64,000 bases of DNA from Carettochelys insculpta (GCF_033958435.1 NC_134138.1:192235298-192299297), one strand, 5' to 3'; counted from the first letter of the stretch, positions 20,331 through 32,218 are shown. Program-made: numbers and translations. The notes: generated from the letters alone by a model not told the origin.

Positions 20331-21474
20331 TTACTTACATCACTGAAAAACAGCAGAAACTCCTCTAAAGCCAACAGTTATATTAGTGTACGACAAGCAT
20401 TTAGTTCAGAACTTGCAAACACCTATCATCACAGCAAGAGCATCCCTGCATTCTTAACAGCCTCCCTGAAGAAAGGAGGCTTGCAGTGGCACAGAAACTT
20501 ATTCTAAGGGCTCAGTAGCTAGGCTTTTGGCAGTAACATTACCAGATGTACAATAATTGGTTTGACAATGAGATCACAAACAGGATTTTTCCCCGCCCAC
20601 CAGATTATTGCTAACAGCTGAGGAAAAACAAAAGACCAGGAAAAGGGTTCCTGATCATTTGTCACTTTCACTCCAAATCTGATTCACTGAGCTATGTTCT
20701 GCTTGGTACGAAGTTTCACCTCATATTCTGTCTATCCTGATGCAGCAGTCGTGTTGTTTTGCCTTAAATCTCTTAATACGTGTTACAACCCTCCTGCTAT
20801 TTACATGCATTTGGTTTAACATCAGACTGCATCCATTTTACTACTATTTGTATTTATTTTATGAGATGGCACAGCCGTCTTGGAGGCTGCTGTAGTTGTT
20901 GTTTTTGATGTACTCCCTTTGCTGCATTCCATGAGAGAATTACTAAAACCGTCTCACAAAGCTCCCAATCCACTCAAACAGCTTTCGTCACTTTCATGTG
21001 TGCTGAGTGCACCTCATCAACATGTGTCGTGTCATGTGTTAAAATTGACAAGAGGGCGAGTGAACCAGTTTATGGAGTTTTCATTAATGTTACGTGGGAA
21101 GAATAAAGACCAGAGGCTGCAATTCACAAGGGAGGCTTGACTGTTGTACTGCTGAGCATGGCGCTGCCTGTTACCATACAGAATCTTCAACCTTGTATTT
21201 GGTACCCAGGCTCCCTATCCAATGCATGAGAGAGGTAGGTGCCTAATAATGGGCTCCATGGAAGCTGGCAACTAAACGGAGGTTTCCAGCTAGCCAATAG
21301 AAGAGGCCAAGGAGAAGGCTGGGACCTAAGCCCCTTTCCCCAGAGAGTTAGGTGCCCATCTCTGTCTGGGACTCTCAGCTGTGAGCCCCGTCTTGGAATT
21401 AGGTGCCTAGACCAGCTAGGCTAGTCCTTTCACAAGAAAAACTAAGTCAGCGGAGCCCTCCCACTCTTCCCCAG
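20331..21474. other. Unassigned intergenic DNA
   Basis: No motif or repeat recognised. A short minus or plus frame near 20880-21140 has no family signature. Confidence 0.5.
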
Positions 21475-21700
21475 CCATTAGCCCAGTGGTTAGAGACTCT
21501 GGCTCAGTTCTCATCTCTGCCTGTTGTGGAGTAAAGACTTGAGCTTCAGGATGCTCCCCTTTCAGGAGAAGGCCTGAGCCCAGGGGCAGTGGTCTCTCAA
21601 GCTCCCCTTTGGAAGCCAAGCTGCTGTGTCCAAATAAACAAACATTCATTGAAGCAATGGCACCAGAGCCTGGCTTTCCCACCTCCCTGCTGAGCACCCT
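21475..21700 (+). repeat. tRNA-derived SINE-like segment
   Basis: TTAGCCCAGTGGTTAGAGAC resembles the A box of a tRNA-type promoter. The 3' boundary is a guess and the B box is not clear. Similar words recur antisense at 21730-21960 and 26690-26905. Confidence 0.4.
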
Positions 21701-21729
21701 AACCATGGGGGTTTGGAATCATTCTGACT

Positions 21730-21960
21730 CACTCTCTCCAGCCCAATGAATATTCAATTCGTTCTACAGCGTGGACCAGATTTAACAGGAGAGACCATGA
21801 GCGTTCAGGTCCAGAGTACCACATGCTCCAGAGGCCACAGCAGACTCTAATGCGTGTCAAGGGGTGGTGGGTTGGGTGTTTAAACCCAGGTTTTCTGTAT
21901 CCTGGGTGAGTGCTTTATCCACTGAGCTAAAGTTTTGGACGGAGGCACCTCTCCCACCTG
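21730..21960 (-). repeat. tRNA-derived SINE, antisense
   Basis: On the minus strand the segment begins CTTTAGCTCAGTGGATAAAG and has ACCTGGGTTTAAACACCC about 40 bp later, i.e. an A box and a degraded B box at tRNA spacing. The downstream part has no recognised tail. Confidence 0.5.
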
Positions 21961-23932
21961 TTTATGGAGCACACTGACATCCACAAGTAGGTCTACTGGA
22001 TAGGCTTCAAGGTGAGCTAGGTGGGGGGCAGGCCCACCAATGAGGAAGGAGGGCAAAAAGGCAGTTGTTCCGGTGCCTGGAGATTCAAAAGCGCCCCGTA
22101 GCAGCCCTGGGCCCTTTTAATCACTGCTGGAATGTCACACCACACACCGCAGGCAGCTCTAAGGACTGTCAGAGGGGCAGCATGGAATGCTATGGGTGGT
22201 GCTGATAGCTGGCTGCCCTCGGCCCCACCACAGGAATGCAGGCAAGTCGGAGATTTCAACGGTACAAAAGGCACGCCCTGGCAATTTTAGCACATGTAGA
22301 GTTAGACAGCTACTGATGAGCAGTGATTTTGTGAATGCCAGTGGCACGAAATGCCGAAACCAGTCCATACAATGGTAATTGGGCATCTAAATCTCCCACT
22401 GTGAATCCCACTCATAACATCCAGAGGTTTGTTGTTTAGGTCCCAGTTCCGTACCTGAAGGCAACAGGAGCTGTGTCACTGGCTTCTGTGAGTGCAGGAT
22501 CAGACCTTGAGGCCAAAAATAGATCACTAATTTGGGCACTTTTAAGCAGCATAGCCAGGACTGCACATTACAAATGGCACAGCTCTTATTTGTTAACTAA
22601 ACAAAATTCATATTGATGTCATGAGGCTTTTCACAGAGTAAGCACTTCAGGATCTGGCTTTGTGTAGGCATACTTGGCACGTACAGTAACCAACAAACCA
22701 CCACCGTCTTAGTTTGCAAATTAAAGCTCCAAACCTCGCAATGAGATGCACTGGGGCAGACGCCTGTGTCCACACTGAGATCCACTGAAGTCTGTGGGGC
22801 TCAGGATGGGCAGAGGGACAGATTGGTCTGTACTTTGCAGGAGCTGAGTTTCATCGTCTATTTTTTTTTTCAGATTTGGCCTACAAAGTAGAGATTATAC
22901 ATCTACAAGGGGCAGAATACAAGAGAGTTATCCGTCTCTCTCTCCATTAAAGAGTGGTTCGTCTACTCCAGTAAGAATGGAGCATGAAGTAGCAAGAAAG
23001 TATTCAAATTGACAATAAAAACGCATTCGAACTGTTTCTGTACCCTGAAGGTTAAAAGCATCTATTGTGGGACTCTTGTGTTCCTGCAGGAGGTTGTTTG
23101 GTGGCGTTAAGTTTAAGTCTTTAGGCTACTGTAGCAGAAGGTCTAAACAAAAGTAAATTCTTCATCTTAACCCCCTTTCAATTAGAGCTTCTGGCACCGA
23201 TCCTTGGCTGCAGCTGATGAACGTCCAGAGCATCCCTAAGTTATCTGTGTAGGCCCCACAATCCTGGGGAAGCCCTCTGCTCAACTGGTGCTCCGGCACA
23301 AAGTAAAGGAGCCTCCAGGCTCTGATCTTCCATCCGTACAGGAGCAGAGAATAAAAGACGACTCCATTAAATCTAACCATTAATCAACATTTCTTGTTCA
23401 AAATAAACACATGAATTAACATGGCACTTTGTGGTTGCAGTCTCCTAGCAACAGAACTTTCCCTTAAGTTGTCAGCTCACAGGGGGGTGGGGAGGGAGAG
23501 TGAAGTCTTTAACCGCCTTTCTGTACAGCTGCACTGAAGGTGCTAATCAACTCCTTTCTGAGCACCAGTTGGATTTCCCATCAAGAGTTCATGTTTAGGC
23601 TAGTTCTCCAGCCTGCCCACTGCACTGGGGGAGGCGTAGCCCATACAGCCAGTGCAGGTGCACAGGAGCCCTTCAAACTCAGGGGTCCCGGAACCTGGGT
23701 GGCTCTCAGCAAGGCTCACTGGTACAATTGCATCCACAGAAACGAGGCCCAGGAGTGTATTGCTCACCCTGGCTGAGAGACAGCACCCAAGTCCCACGCC
23801 GCCTGCCAGGCTCTACTGCCAGAACCTGCCAGATCTTCTCTCAGCACCAGGAAGCCTTGAGCCAGCAGGAAGGAGCAAAACATTAGATAGGGCATGAGGA
23901 GCGAGCAAGGACTAAAGAACTAAGCCAGGTCT
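21961..23932. other. Unassigned intergenic DNA
   Basis: No gene or recognisable repeat. A T-run is at 22861-22871. Small frames on either strand have no motif. Confidence 0.5.
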
Positions 23933-24090
23933 ATGGGGTCTGGTCAGGAGGATGAGAGAGGGTGCAAGAGCAGGCTGGGGATGGGTGGTCTGGGCCAGAG
24001 TGGGGGTGGAGAAGCAGGCTGGGGGTGGGGGTTGGGCAGGAGAGAGGGGAAGGATGAAACTTCAGGTGGGGGGAGTCTGGGCAGGAGGGG
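23933..24090 (+). repeat. G-rich minisatellite-like block
   Basis: Imperfect repeats of AGCAGGCTGGGGATGGG / AGCAGGCTGGGGGTGGGG with runs of three to five G give the plus strand several G-quadruplex-compatible tracts. No gene is associated. Confidence 0.55.
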
Positions 24091-24718
24091 ATGTAGTTCC
24101 TTCCCAGCAGGGCTGTAAGACCCCAGACAGGAAACACCAAGGCTGGCAACAGGGCTGGGAGCAGTGTAGCTGCATGGCTGGGAGGAACTGATGGCGTGAG
24201 GCCCTGGATCCCAGGCATGATTGGGCCATGCTCCTTCCCATTGGCCACAAAGGCTCTTAGGAGTAGAACCTGCCCGATCTGTGGATCCCGATATCTATCT
24301 GTGTATATCTGCATGTGTGAGTAGACATTGGAATCCAAAATATTGAAGGTGCCTAATTGCATTATAAGCTCCCTTGAAGAAACACCACCCAGAGCCAGGA
24401 ATGAGAATTTCTTATTGTCTAGCCTGAATAAAACAAATGTGGAACACTCCCTTAAAGCAGAAGTTTATCCATAAACAAATCTAGTGTTCTCCCTTGAGCC
24501 ATCGTTCTTTTTCTGCAAACACCCCTACCCATGCTCAAATAAAGGATTTTGGTGCCTGGATCTAAATTCTGCACCACTTCCATTGGGACTTTATCTTCTA
24601 TTGTCAGATCATGCTGGGGACTCTCCTCTGCCTGTGTCCAACACTCTGGACTCCCAGCTATCACCACCACCTGGGAACCCCGATTGATTCAAGTTTCACA
24701 TAGTGGTGAGATCTCTCT
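24091..24718. other. Unassigned intergenic DNA
   Basis: Nothing recognised. Confidence 0.45.
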
Positions 24719-25173
24719 GGCTGTGTTTACACATGCCACTTCTTCTGGAAGCGGCATGGTAATGAGCTATCCAGAAGATGCTCATGAGGCACAGATGTAA
24801 ATTTTCCATGCCTCGTTAACATATGGGCACATGATTCAAAGTCTGAAGAAGCTCTTCTAGACTCCAAACTGCATGTGCAGACACACAGCCTGCAGGGATC
24901 TTCCAGAAGGAAACCCTCCTTCCTTCCAGACACCCCCTCTTCCCCAAAATTTTGAGGAAGAAGGGGCTTCCAGAAGGAGGGTTTCCTTCCAGAAGATTCT
25001 GGCGGGCCACGCATCTGCACGTGTATTTTGGAGTCCGGAAGACCTTCCTCTGGACTTCAGATCATGTGCCCATATGCTAATGAGGTGTGGAAAATTTACA
25101 TCCATGCCTTATTAGCTTCTTCCAGATAGCTCATTACCATGCCACTTCCAGAAGAATTGGCACATGTAGACAG
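24719..25173. mobile_element. 455-bp long-palindrome MITE
   Basis: The left arm (GGCTGTGTTTACACATGCC, TTCTTCTGGAAG, CATGGTAATGAGCTATCC) is answered inverted at the right (GGATAGCTCATTACCATG is the complement of the arm, then CTTCCAGAAGAATTGGCACA and TGTAGACAG). The symmetry extends almost to the centre at about 24946, where CCCAAAATTTTGAGG is itself palindromic. The element therefore folds into one long hairpin. The terminus resembles the GTCTACAC end of the Harbinger-type elements, but the ends and target duplication are ambiguous. It contains no gene. Confidence 0.75.
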
Positions 25174-25682
25174 TCTCTCAGTATAGTCTCCTGATATTGC
25201 CTCATGTGATCCGTTACAGTTTGCTAGCCCTAACTTTTACAATCAGAGCTTAGTCAGTCAGATTATAACTGTTTTGTTAGTCTTCCCTTATATGGTTAAC
25301 TACATGGAAATAAATAAATTTCATGGATAAGCTGGTTGCTTCTCTCGGGTGCTGTTTTGGGCTTCCCAGTTCGCTCTGCAGCAATGCTCCTTGTATCTAA
25401 GGTAAAGATCCCCATAGCACCCAAAAATCCTGTAGGATTTGTTCATCAAATGGGTCACTAGCAGAACGGCTGCGGCGTGATTGTCAGGGTAGGGACACGC
25501 AGAACCTGGTGGCATATAAGGGTGGCAGCTTAAAATGATGTTTAACCCCACCGCCACCCCACTGAATGCCAGGGCACATGAGGGTCACAGCTTGCCACTG
25601 CTGTCCAACCCAGCCTATTGAGTCAAGAGACATATAAGGGGTCAGTTTGTGAATGCTGATTAACTGGCCATCTCAGCCATGC

Positions 25683-25706
25683 TCTGTGTGTGTGAGTGTG
25701 TGTGTT
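25683..25706. repeat. (GT)n microsatellite
   Basis: An imperfect TG repeat, interrupted once by GAG. Confidence 0.8.
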
Positions 25707-26689
25707 CACTTGATTGTAGAGTGGGGAGATGCCAGGCCTGGGGAACCTAGGTCCTGCAGGATCGCTCCATTGGAAGGGAGCTGGCAGAAGGGAGATGTGG
25801 AGCGCCATATGAGAATACCAGCAGCACACTGATAGAATTATCAACTCCCCCCTTTAGCAGAGTACTGATAAAAAATGAACATACCCCAAAGTAATGGGCA
25901 AATCTGGTATCAGCAGAAGAGTAGACATAGCCTATGAAGCACTGGAGCTGCTTCTGTTTGTGTACAAGGTGATCAACCCTCTATAATCACCAATGATACA
26001 GCTAATGTTATTAACAAAATTCATATTTCATGACTCATTTGCATATGCAATATGCTGGATTCTAACATCAGATTTGCCTATTTTTTATTCCTTCCAGTGA
26101 AAATGTCACATAATCTTTACACGGGTTTTTGTAAGCCCTTCTAATTAGATCAGAAGCATTTCAAGTCCTGCAATATGCTGCTGTGCTTCCAGTATAAGTG
26201 CAGCAAGAAATGGGCACAATGACCTCTGTAGCATGTGACTATTACCGCCTAAAAAGAAGGTTTTAATGATGTCTTGAGTCAGATTCCTGATTACCTACGT
26301 GTTTTATAGTGCAGCAAAATGAGCAGCCTCTAGGCAACCCCATGACAGGTTAGAAATGAGAAATTTTAAGGGCTATTAAACTTTCTAAAAATGTTCCCAG
26401 TGGATCAGCATAAACTCACTTAGTGCCTCCATTTCTGTAATTGTGATACAGTGGGAAATTCACAGTGTTCAATGGCTTATCCAAGGAACAAATACTTCCA
26501 GCTCTGTGGAACACCAGTGGGAGTATATTAAACCTGTGATGCTTAAAAAAAAAGTGCAGACCTGCAGCAGGTGTTTGGCTTATGCAGCCTATTCTTCTTC
26601 AGGGCTAGATTCACAGGGACCTGGGCATCTAACTGCTATTTTATGTGTTCCATGCCCAGTCTCACCGGCAGTGAGACCTAGTTAGTGTG
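25707..26689. other. Unassigned intergenic DNA
   Basis: The whole stretch from 25174 apart from the microsatellite shows no motif or repeat that I recognise. Confidence 0.5.
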
Positions 26690-26905
26690 CTCAGAGGCTG
26701 TCTAAGAACATAGCTACGAACTGTGCTGTGCACAAAACACAGCAGTGGGGTTTCTCAACTTTACACCCAATAAACCACAGGCTGGAGCACTCACAGAGGA
26801 TGTAGAAGATCCATCTCCAAATCTCTCCTCTACCTGATTCAGAGCAGGAACTTGAGGACAGAACACGTACTGGGTGAACTCTTTCCACTGAGCTACAGGA
26901 GAGGC
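26690..26905 (-). repeat. tRNA-derived SINE, antisense
   Basis: The minus strand reads CTGTAGCTCAGTGGAAAGAG, an A-box-like start, followed by TTCACCCAGTACGTGTTCTG. The family appears related to the copy at 21730-21960. The B box is degraded and the tail unknown. Confidence 0.5.
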
Positions 26906-27318
26906 ACTCTGGGGTGGGAATCTTTCCTGTTGAAGCCCTTCACGTTTGTAAGAAATGCTTAAATAGTCACTGGGCACAAGTAATAATGCCTCTGTAAAAT
27001 GAGTATGTTCAAGCTGTGGAAAGGAATGAGTGAATTATGGTACAAAGACAGGAAAGATACAGAATATGAAATTAGAGCTTCTACCTCGGCCTTTGAGCTT
27101 TGCTGAACTTTTGAACAGAGTTGTCATTCCTAAGTCTCAGCCTTATAACAGCACTGATGTCAACTACACAAAGAGTAACTCCAGGTTTATATTGGTATGG
27201 CTGAGAGCAAAGCCCGGCCCTTTATTGTGACAATTTCTTGAGAGATAGCACAGGGTAGCATATGGTGATAGTTTGTTTTATTAAAGAGCGATTCCAACTT
27301 TTAAATGGAAAAGCACGT
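26906..27318. other. Unassigned intergenic DNA
   Basis: Nothing recognised before the Harbinger element. Confidence 0.45.
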
Positions 27319-27680
27319 TATGGCTATGTCTATACTGGGACACTACATCAAAATAGCTTATTTCGACGTAGCGAAATCGAAATAAGCTATTTTGATGCGT
27401 AGCGTCCACACATCCTCCAGGGCTGGTGCTGTTGATGTTCAACATCAACATAGGACAGCGCTAAATCGAAATAGGCCCCGCAGGGGAGAGTCTACACAAA
27501 AAAGCAGCCCCAGTCGGAACAAGGGGGCTAGGAAAGCCTGCAGATGGGGGTCACAGGGCGGACTAGCCCTTCCAGGGCAACAGCCAGCCGCTCCCTTAAA
27601 GGGCCCCTCCCAGGCAGACTCAGCCTGCACAGCACAGGTCTGCAGAGCCCACAGCCACTCGCAGACCCTGTGCATGCAGG

Positions 27681-29091
27681 ATGGCACCCCAGCAGCAGCA
27701 GGCAGAAGCCCACACAGCCGCCCCCGGAGCAGTGGCCGCCCTGCTCAGTGCCATGGAGGAGGCCGCCCAGCATCTCCTAGAAGAAGATGAGCTGTCCTCC
27801 TCCGGGAATGAAGAAGCCGCCCCAGACCATGTAGCCCTCCCAGCCTCCCCTCGCTGGACGCGCTGCCAGCTATGGAGGTACCCCACCAGCACAGAATGGT
27901 GGGAGTGGCTGGTGCTTGGGGAATGGGACAATGACCGCTGGCTCTGGAATTTCCGGATGAGCCGGCAGACGTTCCTCGAGCTCTGCCAGTGGCTCACCCC
28001 TGCCCTTCAGCACCAGGACACCCCCATCTGACGTGCCCTCACCATCGAGAAACAGGTCGGCATCACTGTCTGGAAGCTGGCCACTCCAGACAGCTACTGA
28101 TCCGTAGGGCAGCAGTTTGGTGTGGGCAAGGCCACCATCGGGGCTGTCGTCATGGAGGTAAAGGGACCCTGGGGGAGGGGTAGAGACCGGGAGAGGGGGG
28201 AGGAGGGGGCACCCAGGGGAGAGCCTGGGGGCAAAGGGGGGACCCAGGGGCAGAGGGAGTACCCAGGGGGAGCCCGGGGCAGGGCCATGCACACCCTGCA
28301 CACCCGTCACGGGTGCTCATGTCCTTCCCCTGCAGGTGGTCCGCATGCTGAATGCTCTACTGCTCCACAGGCTCATGCGGCTTGGGGACCCGGATGCAGC
28401 CATCGTGGGGTTTGCCATCATGGGCTTCCCTAATTGCTTCAGGGCACTGGATGGGACCCACATCCCCATCTGTGCCCTGGAGCACAGTGGAGGATGCTTC
28501 CTGAATAGGAAGGGCTTCCATTCAGTGGTCCTCCAGGCCTTGGTGGATAGCCAGGGCTGCTTCTTGGACAGTTATGTTGGCTGGCCTGGCAGCACCCACG
28601 ACACCCGGGTGTTTAGAAACTCGGGCCTGTGCCACTGGCTGGAAGCAGGGACCTACATCCCCCAGCAGGAGATCCCTCTGGGGGACACCACCGTGCCTCT
28701 CTGCCTCATCGCAGATACAGCCTACCCCCTCTGGCCCTGGCTCATGCGCCCCTACAAGGGCCACCTCAGTGCCAGCCAGGAGTGGTTCAACACCCACCTG
28801 AACCATGCACACCAGGTGGTTGAGAGGACTTTCGGCCGCCTCAAAGGCCGCTGGAGGTGCCTCCTCACCCGCCTGGACGCAGGGCTCCCCAACATCCCCC
28901 AGGTTGTGGGCACGTGCTGCGCACTCCACAACCTGGTGGAGAGCAAGGGGGAGGCATTCGTGCAGGACTGGGCTGTGGAGGCTGTCATGGCCTATGCCCA
29001 GCCACCCGCTGCTCCCAGTCTCCAAGCCGACCATGAGGGGATCCAGGTCTGGGAGGCCTTGCGGGCCCATTTTGACCAGGCTGCGGGGTGA
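27681..29091 (+). pseudogene. PIF/Harbinger DDE transposase, two exons, two nonsense codons
   Basis: This is the enzyme that cuts and joins the element ends. Exon 1 is 27681-28157 (ATGGAG/GTAAAG) and exon 2 is 28336-29091 (TTCCCCTGCAG before it), joined in phase 0, for 410 codons. The N-terminal half has a helical region (WWEWLVLGEWDNDRWLW, RMSRQTFLELCQWLTP) and the DNA-binding block QQFGVGKATIGAVV. Exon 2 is fully open and carries the DDE fold: ALDGTHIPI (Asp near 198), GSTHDTRVFRNS (about 86-96 of exon 2), IADTAYPL (Asp near 286) and VVERTFGRLKGRW (Glu near 322), with 35 residues between the last two. In-frame TGA codons at 28029-28031 and 28098-28100 replace Arg codons (the other copy reads MRRAL and SYRSV), consistent with CpG-to-TpG change. 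It is closest to HARBI1-type proteins. Probably inactive. Confidence 0.9.
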
Positions 29092-29202
29092 ACGCTGGCA
29101 GAGCCAGCTGGTGAGCCACCCACTGCCCCCCACAACACTACCTGCCCCCACGCCCACACCACTGAGCACCGAAGAGCACACATCACCACACACATTGTTT
29201 TA

Positions 29203-29208
29203 AATAAA
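29203..29208 (+). terminator. Polyadenylation signal of the transposase gene
   Basis: AATAAA lies 112 bases after the transposase stop codon, in TTTTAAATAAACC. It is a plausible cleavage signal for the transposase transcript. A downstream GT-rich element is not obvious. Confidence 0.5.
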
Positions 29209-29386
29209 CCAAACCTTCTTGAAACAACGATGAACTTTTACATTAATGATGGGGAACTATGTACATCGGGGGGGGGACAGCTACTAAAGGGGGGTGGGAC
29301 AAGGCAACTATGTACAATTAATGGGGGGGAATATGTACAAAGGGGGCCTGGGGGACTCAGTCCTTGGCCTCCTTCGCCCCTACTGT

Positions 29387-30839
29387 TCAGCGCCTGGCAT
29401 GGGCGGGGTGCGACCCACATCTGGGTCGGAGGCCCCGTCGAGGCTGGGTGGGGGCTGGGAGAACCAGCAGGTATGGCTGGGCTGGTTCCTGAGCCCTGCG
29501 GTCCCCCTCCTCAGCAGGCTCCAGGACAGGTGGAGGGCGGCTGAGAGGGATGGCGGCCAGAGCAGCGGGGGGTGCCATCTGCTCCGTGATCCGCTCGAAA
29601 GTCCTCATGAATGACCCCCAAGCCTCCTGGTGCCAGGCCAGCGCTAGCACCTGCAAGTGGAGCTGGTGCTTCTCCACTTGCAGGCGGCGCTCTGAATCCT
29701 CCACTTGACGCCAGAGGGTGGCGAGGAGCTGGGGGTCAGCGGTTGCCTGTGGCTGGCTCTGGCGGTGGCGGGCTTATCCTGGGGCCTGTCCCTGCTCTGC
29801 CACTGGGCTGCCCTGATACGATCACCCCGGTGGGCTGTCCGGCACAACAGATGCAGCGCCCATGCTGTCGAGGTCTTCAGATGGTACGGCTGCGGAATAG
29901 AGGGTGCAAGAGCAGAGACAGCTGTTAGTCTGGGCCCTGACCCATGGCCCACATCCCCTACCCCTCCACTGCTGGGTCCCTATCTCCTGTCCCCAGAGAT
30001 GATGATGATGGGTGTGGTATTCCCACCCCGGGGTGGGCCCCTTCTGAGCTTCTGCTCCCCCCTATCCCCAGGAATGGGGCATGGCGCTGTCCTGCGGGGC
30101 AGGTGCTGACAGGCTCTGAGGGACATGCCACTGCTGTCCTCAGGGCCGTGATCTGGCTGGGTGTGTGGAGGGCCCTGGTCATGTCCCTTGTCCCCACCCC
30201 TCAGCCCAGGGGTGTGCACCCGGGGTACTTACCTGACGGTCCGCTCCCACAGTAGGGGGACACCCGTTGGGCGGATGCCCTGCTGTAGCTGCGGGAGGGG
30301 AGGTCAATGAGGAGCCCCCCGTCGCTGGAGCCCTCCTCCTCCTCCTCCGTGGGCCCCTGGGGTGCAGGTCTGGCCTCTGGGTCGGACTCCGGCTCCGGGG
30401 CCTGCTGGAGCTCGTCGGCTGAGGTGTCAAGGGTGGCCAGGGGGGAGGTGGGGTACCTGGGGTCCAGGATCTCCCTGAGCTCCCTGTAAAAGGGGCAAGC
30501 GGCGGGGGCGGCCCCAGACCGGCTGACCGTGTTCGGGGCCCAGGCGTAACCCTGCCGCAGCTCCTTGACCTTACTCCTGACATTGTCAGGAGTATGGACA
30601 GGGTGACCCCGGGCAGCCAGGCCCTTGGCCAGCCGGGCGAACACGTCTGCATTCCGCCGCTTCCTCCCCATTACCTGGAGCACCTCCTCCTCACCCCAAA
30701 GCCCCAGCAGGTCCCGGATCTCGGCGTCTGACCAGGAGGGGCCCCTCCGCCTCATCCCCCCCCGGCTGGATGGCTGGGAGCCCTGGGTCCCCTTTGGGGG
30801 GGTGCCCTGTGGGCGCCTGGGGGGCTGGCTGGCTGCCAT
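29387..30839 (-). pseudogene. PIF/Harbinger Myb/SANT-like gene, two exons
   Basis: This is the accessory DNA-binding partner of the transposase. Exon 1 runs 30839-30233 and ends CCGTCAG/GTAAGT, a consensus donor. Exon 2 runs 29889-29387 after ATTCCGCAG, in phase, for about 369 codons. The Myb-like trihelix is residues 36-98: SWSDAEIRDLLGLWGEEEVL with three spaced Trp/Leu positions, then KRRNADVFARLAKGLAARGH and VRSKVKELRQGY. It is followed by an acidic segment (PTEEEEEGSSDGG). Exon 2 has a helical segment, QLHLQVLALAWHQEAWG then SFMRTFERITEQMAP. Exon 1 is intact, but exon 2 has in-frame stops at 29824-29822 (TGA) and 29776-29774 (TAA). An intron-retaining product of about 200 residues with the whole DNA-binding domain could still be made. 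Confidence 0.85.
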
Positions 30840-31254
30840 GGGTGCTGGGTGGTGGATCGGGGCGTCTGGAGGGTGTGCAGGCTGTGCTCACTCTCAGCTT
30901 CTTGCCACAGGAAATAAGGGGGCAGGGAGCTTTAAGGGGCTGCTGCACGTGGTGACCATAGAGCTGAGGGGTTGGACAGAGTGTCTCTCAACCCCTCAGC
31001 TGATGGCCGCCATGGAGGACCCTGCTATTTCGACGTAGCGGGACGCTGATTGACTACACATGCCCTACTTCGATGTTGGACGTCGAAGTAGGGCGCTAGT
31101 CCCATCTTCTGATGGGGATAGCGATTTTGACGTCTCGCCGCCTTACATCAATTTCAAGTTTGAAATAGCACTTGGCACGTGTAGACGCACCGGGCGCTAT
31201 TTCGAAGTTGGCCCAGCTATTTCGAAATAGCTGGCTAGTGTAGACGTGGCTTAT

Positions 31255-32218
31255 ATGTTAAGTGCAGGGCACACCTCCCTAAACCAGGTGGCCAGGATCC
31301 AGCGAGCAGGATCGCAGGCAGCTCAGGGCTGCCAGAGTGTCCTCATCTCCCAGATCCATCACAGCCCCAGCTCTGAGCCCTGCCATGTCTGCCACTGTGA
31401 CAGGGCTGGGAGACAGGGCTGAGGTGGCAGCTGCAGTGGAGCTCAGAGATGGGGCTACAGCAGGGCTGAGAGCTGGGGCCACTGTGCTATCTGCCACAGA
31501 GATAGACTGGCTTGGGCCAGTAGCAGGGTAGCCAGCCAGGGCCGGAAGTAGGGCCAGCAGCACTGGTGAGGGGCCAGCAATTGGGGACCACCCTCGGTCT
31601 GGTAAAAATCCCTCATTCAGGACCAGTCTGGTCCCAGGGGGTGCAGGACCAGGGAGAGCCATCCTGTGCTATAAAATTTACCTGTGTTATGTGGGGAAAC
31701 AACTACATATGGGCAAGAGTCAATTTTCAGTTGAGCATTTCATACATGCTCCATTAAGAGGAAAACCCACAAAGGCTTCGATTCAGATGCCAGGGAAATC
31801 ACATATTCCTGGTCACCCCGAAGCCTAGGTTTGACCAGTGGTTTTTAAAGAGAGCTCAGGTATCAAACCAGAACTGTCCCAAGCTCCTCGGTACTGTATC
31901 AGCAGGTACCTGAACATCTCTCCTGGAAGGAAACTTGAGAGAAGTTTTTCAGTATCCCCCCACACACACACCTTTTTCTGTTACAATGGTATAAAATACA
32001 TACTTAATGCAGGACTAGCTGAGTACAGAATGCTGGCTAAATTGGGAAAGAACAGAATATGTCGGTGCCTCTGTAAATATTACAGCTAAAACTGGATATT
32101 GTTTCAATGCAGACAGACAATCTTTTTACCTATAATTGTTTGTATTGTCATAGTGCCTAGGAGCTCCCATCACAAAGGGACCAATGGACTTGGCTCCAAG
32201 TGAAGAAATCCCTCCCAG
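31255..32218. other. Unassigned intergenic DNA
   Basis: 31255-31680 is GC-rich. The phrase around 31600 (CTGGTAAAAATCCCTCATTC, GACCAGTCTGGTCCCA) resembles 56550-56590 (TTGGTAAATCCCCTTGTTCA), so both may come from one dispersed repeat. No gene is seen. Confidence 0.45.

Larger units (their letters stand above)
27322..31251 (+). mobile_element. 3.93-kb PIF/Harbinger element with both genes
   Basis: The element starts GGCTATGTCTATAC and ends GTGTAGACGTGGCT, inverted repeats with the 6-base lead plus GTCTACAC seen in all copies. TAT lies on both sides (27319-27321 and 31252-31254). Inside are a two-exon transposase on + (27681-29091) and a two-exon Myb-like gene on - (30839-29387). The genes converge, with about 300 bp of G-rich sequence between their stops. 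Subterminal regions carry inverted TTCGAAATAG and CGACGT words. It is structurally complete, but both genes have stop codons that look like CpG decay. Confidence 0.92.

Noticed and set aside
21475..21560. Functional tRNA gene
   Set aside because: Only an A-box-like segment exists; a cloverleaf with anticodon arm and T arm cannot be drawn. The same holds for 21730-21960, 26690-26905, 32219-32450 and 49905-50060, which are SINE heads.
28522..29193. 223-codon frame on the minus strand
   Set aside because: It lies opposite transposase exon 2, which has the DDE motifs.
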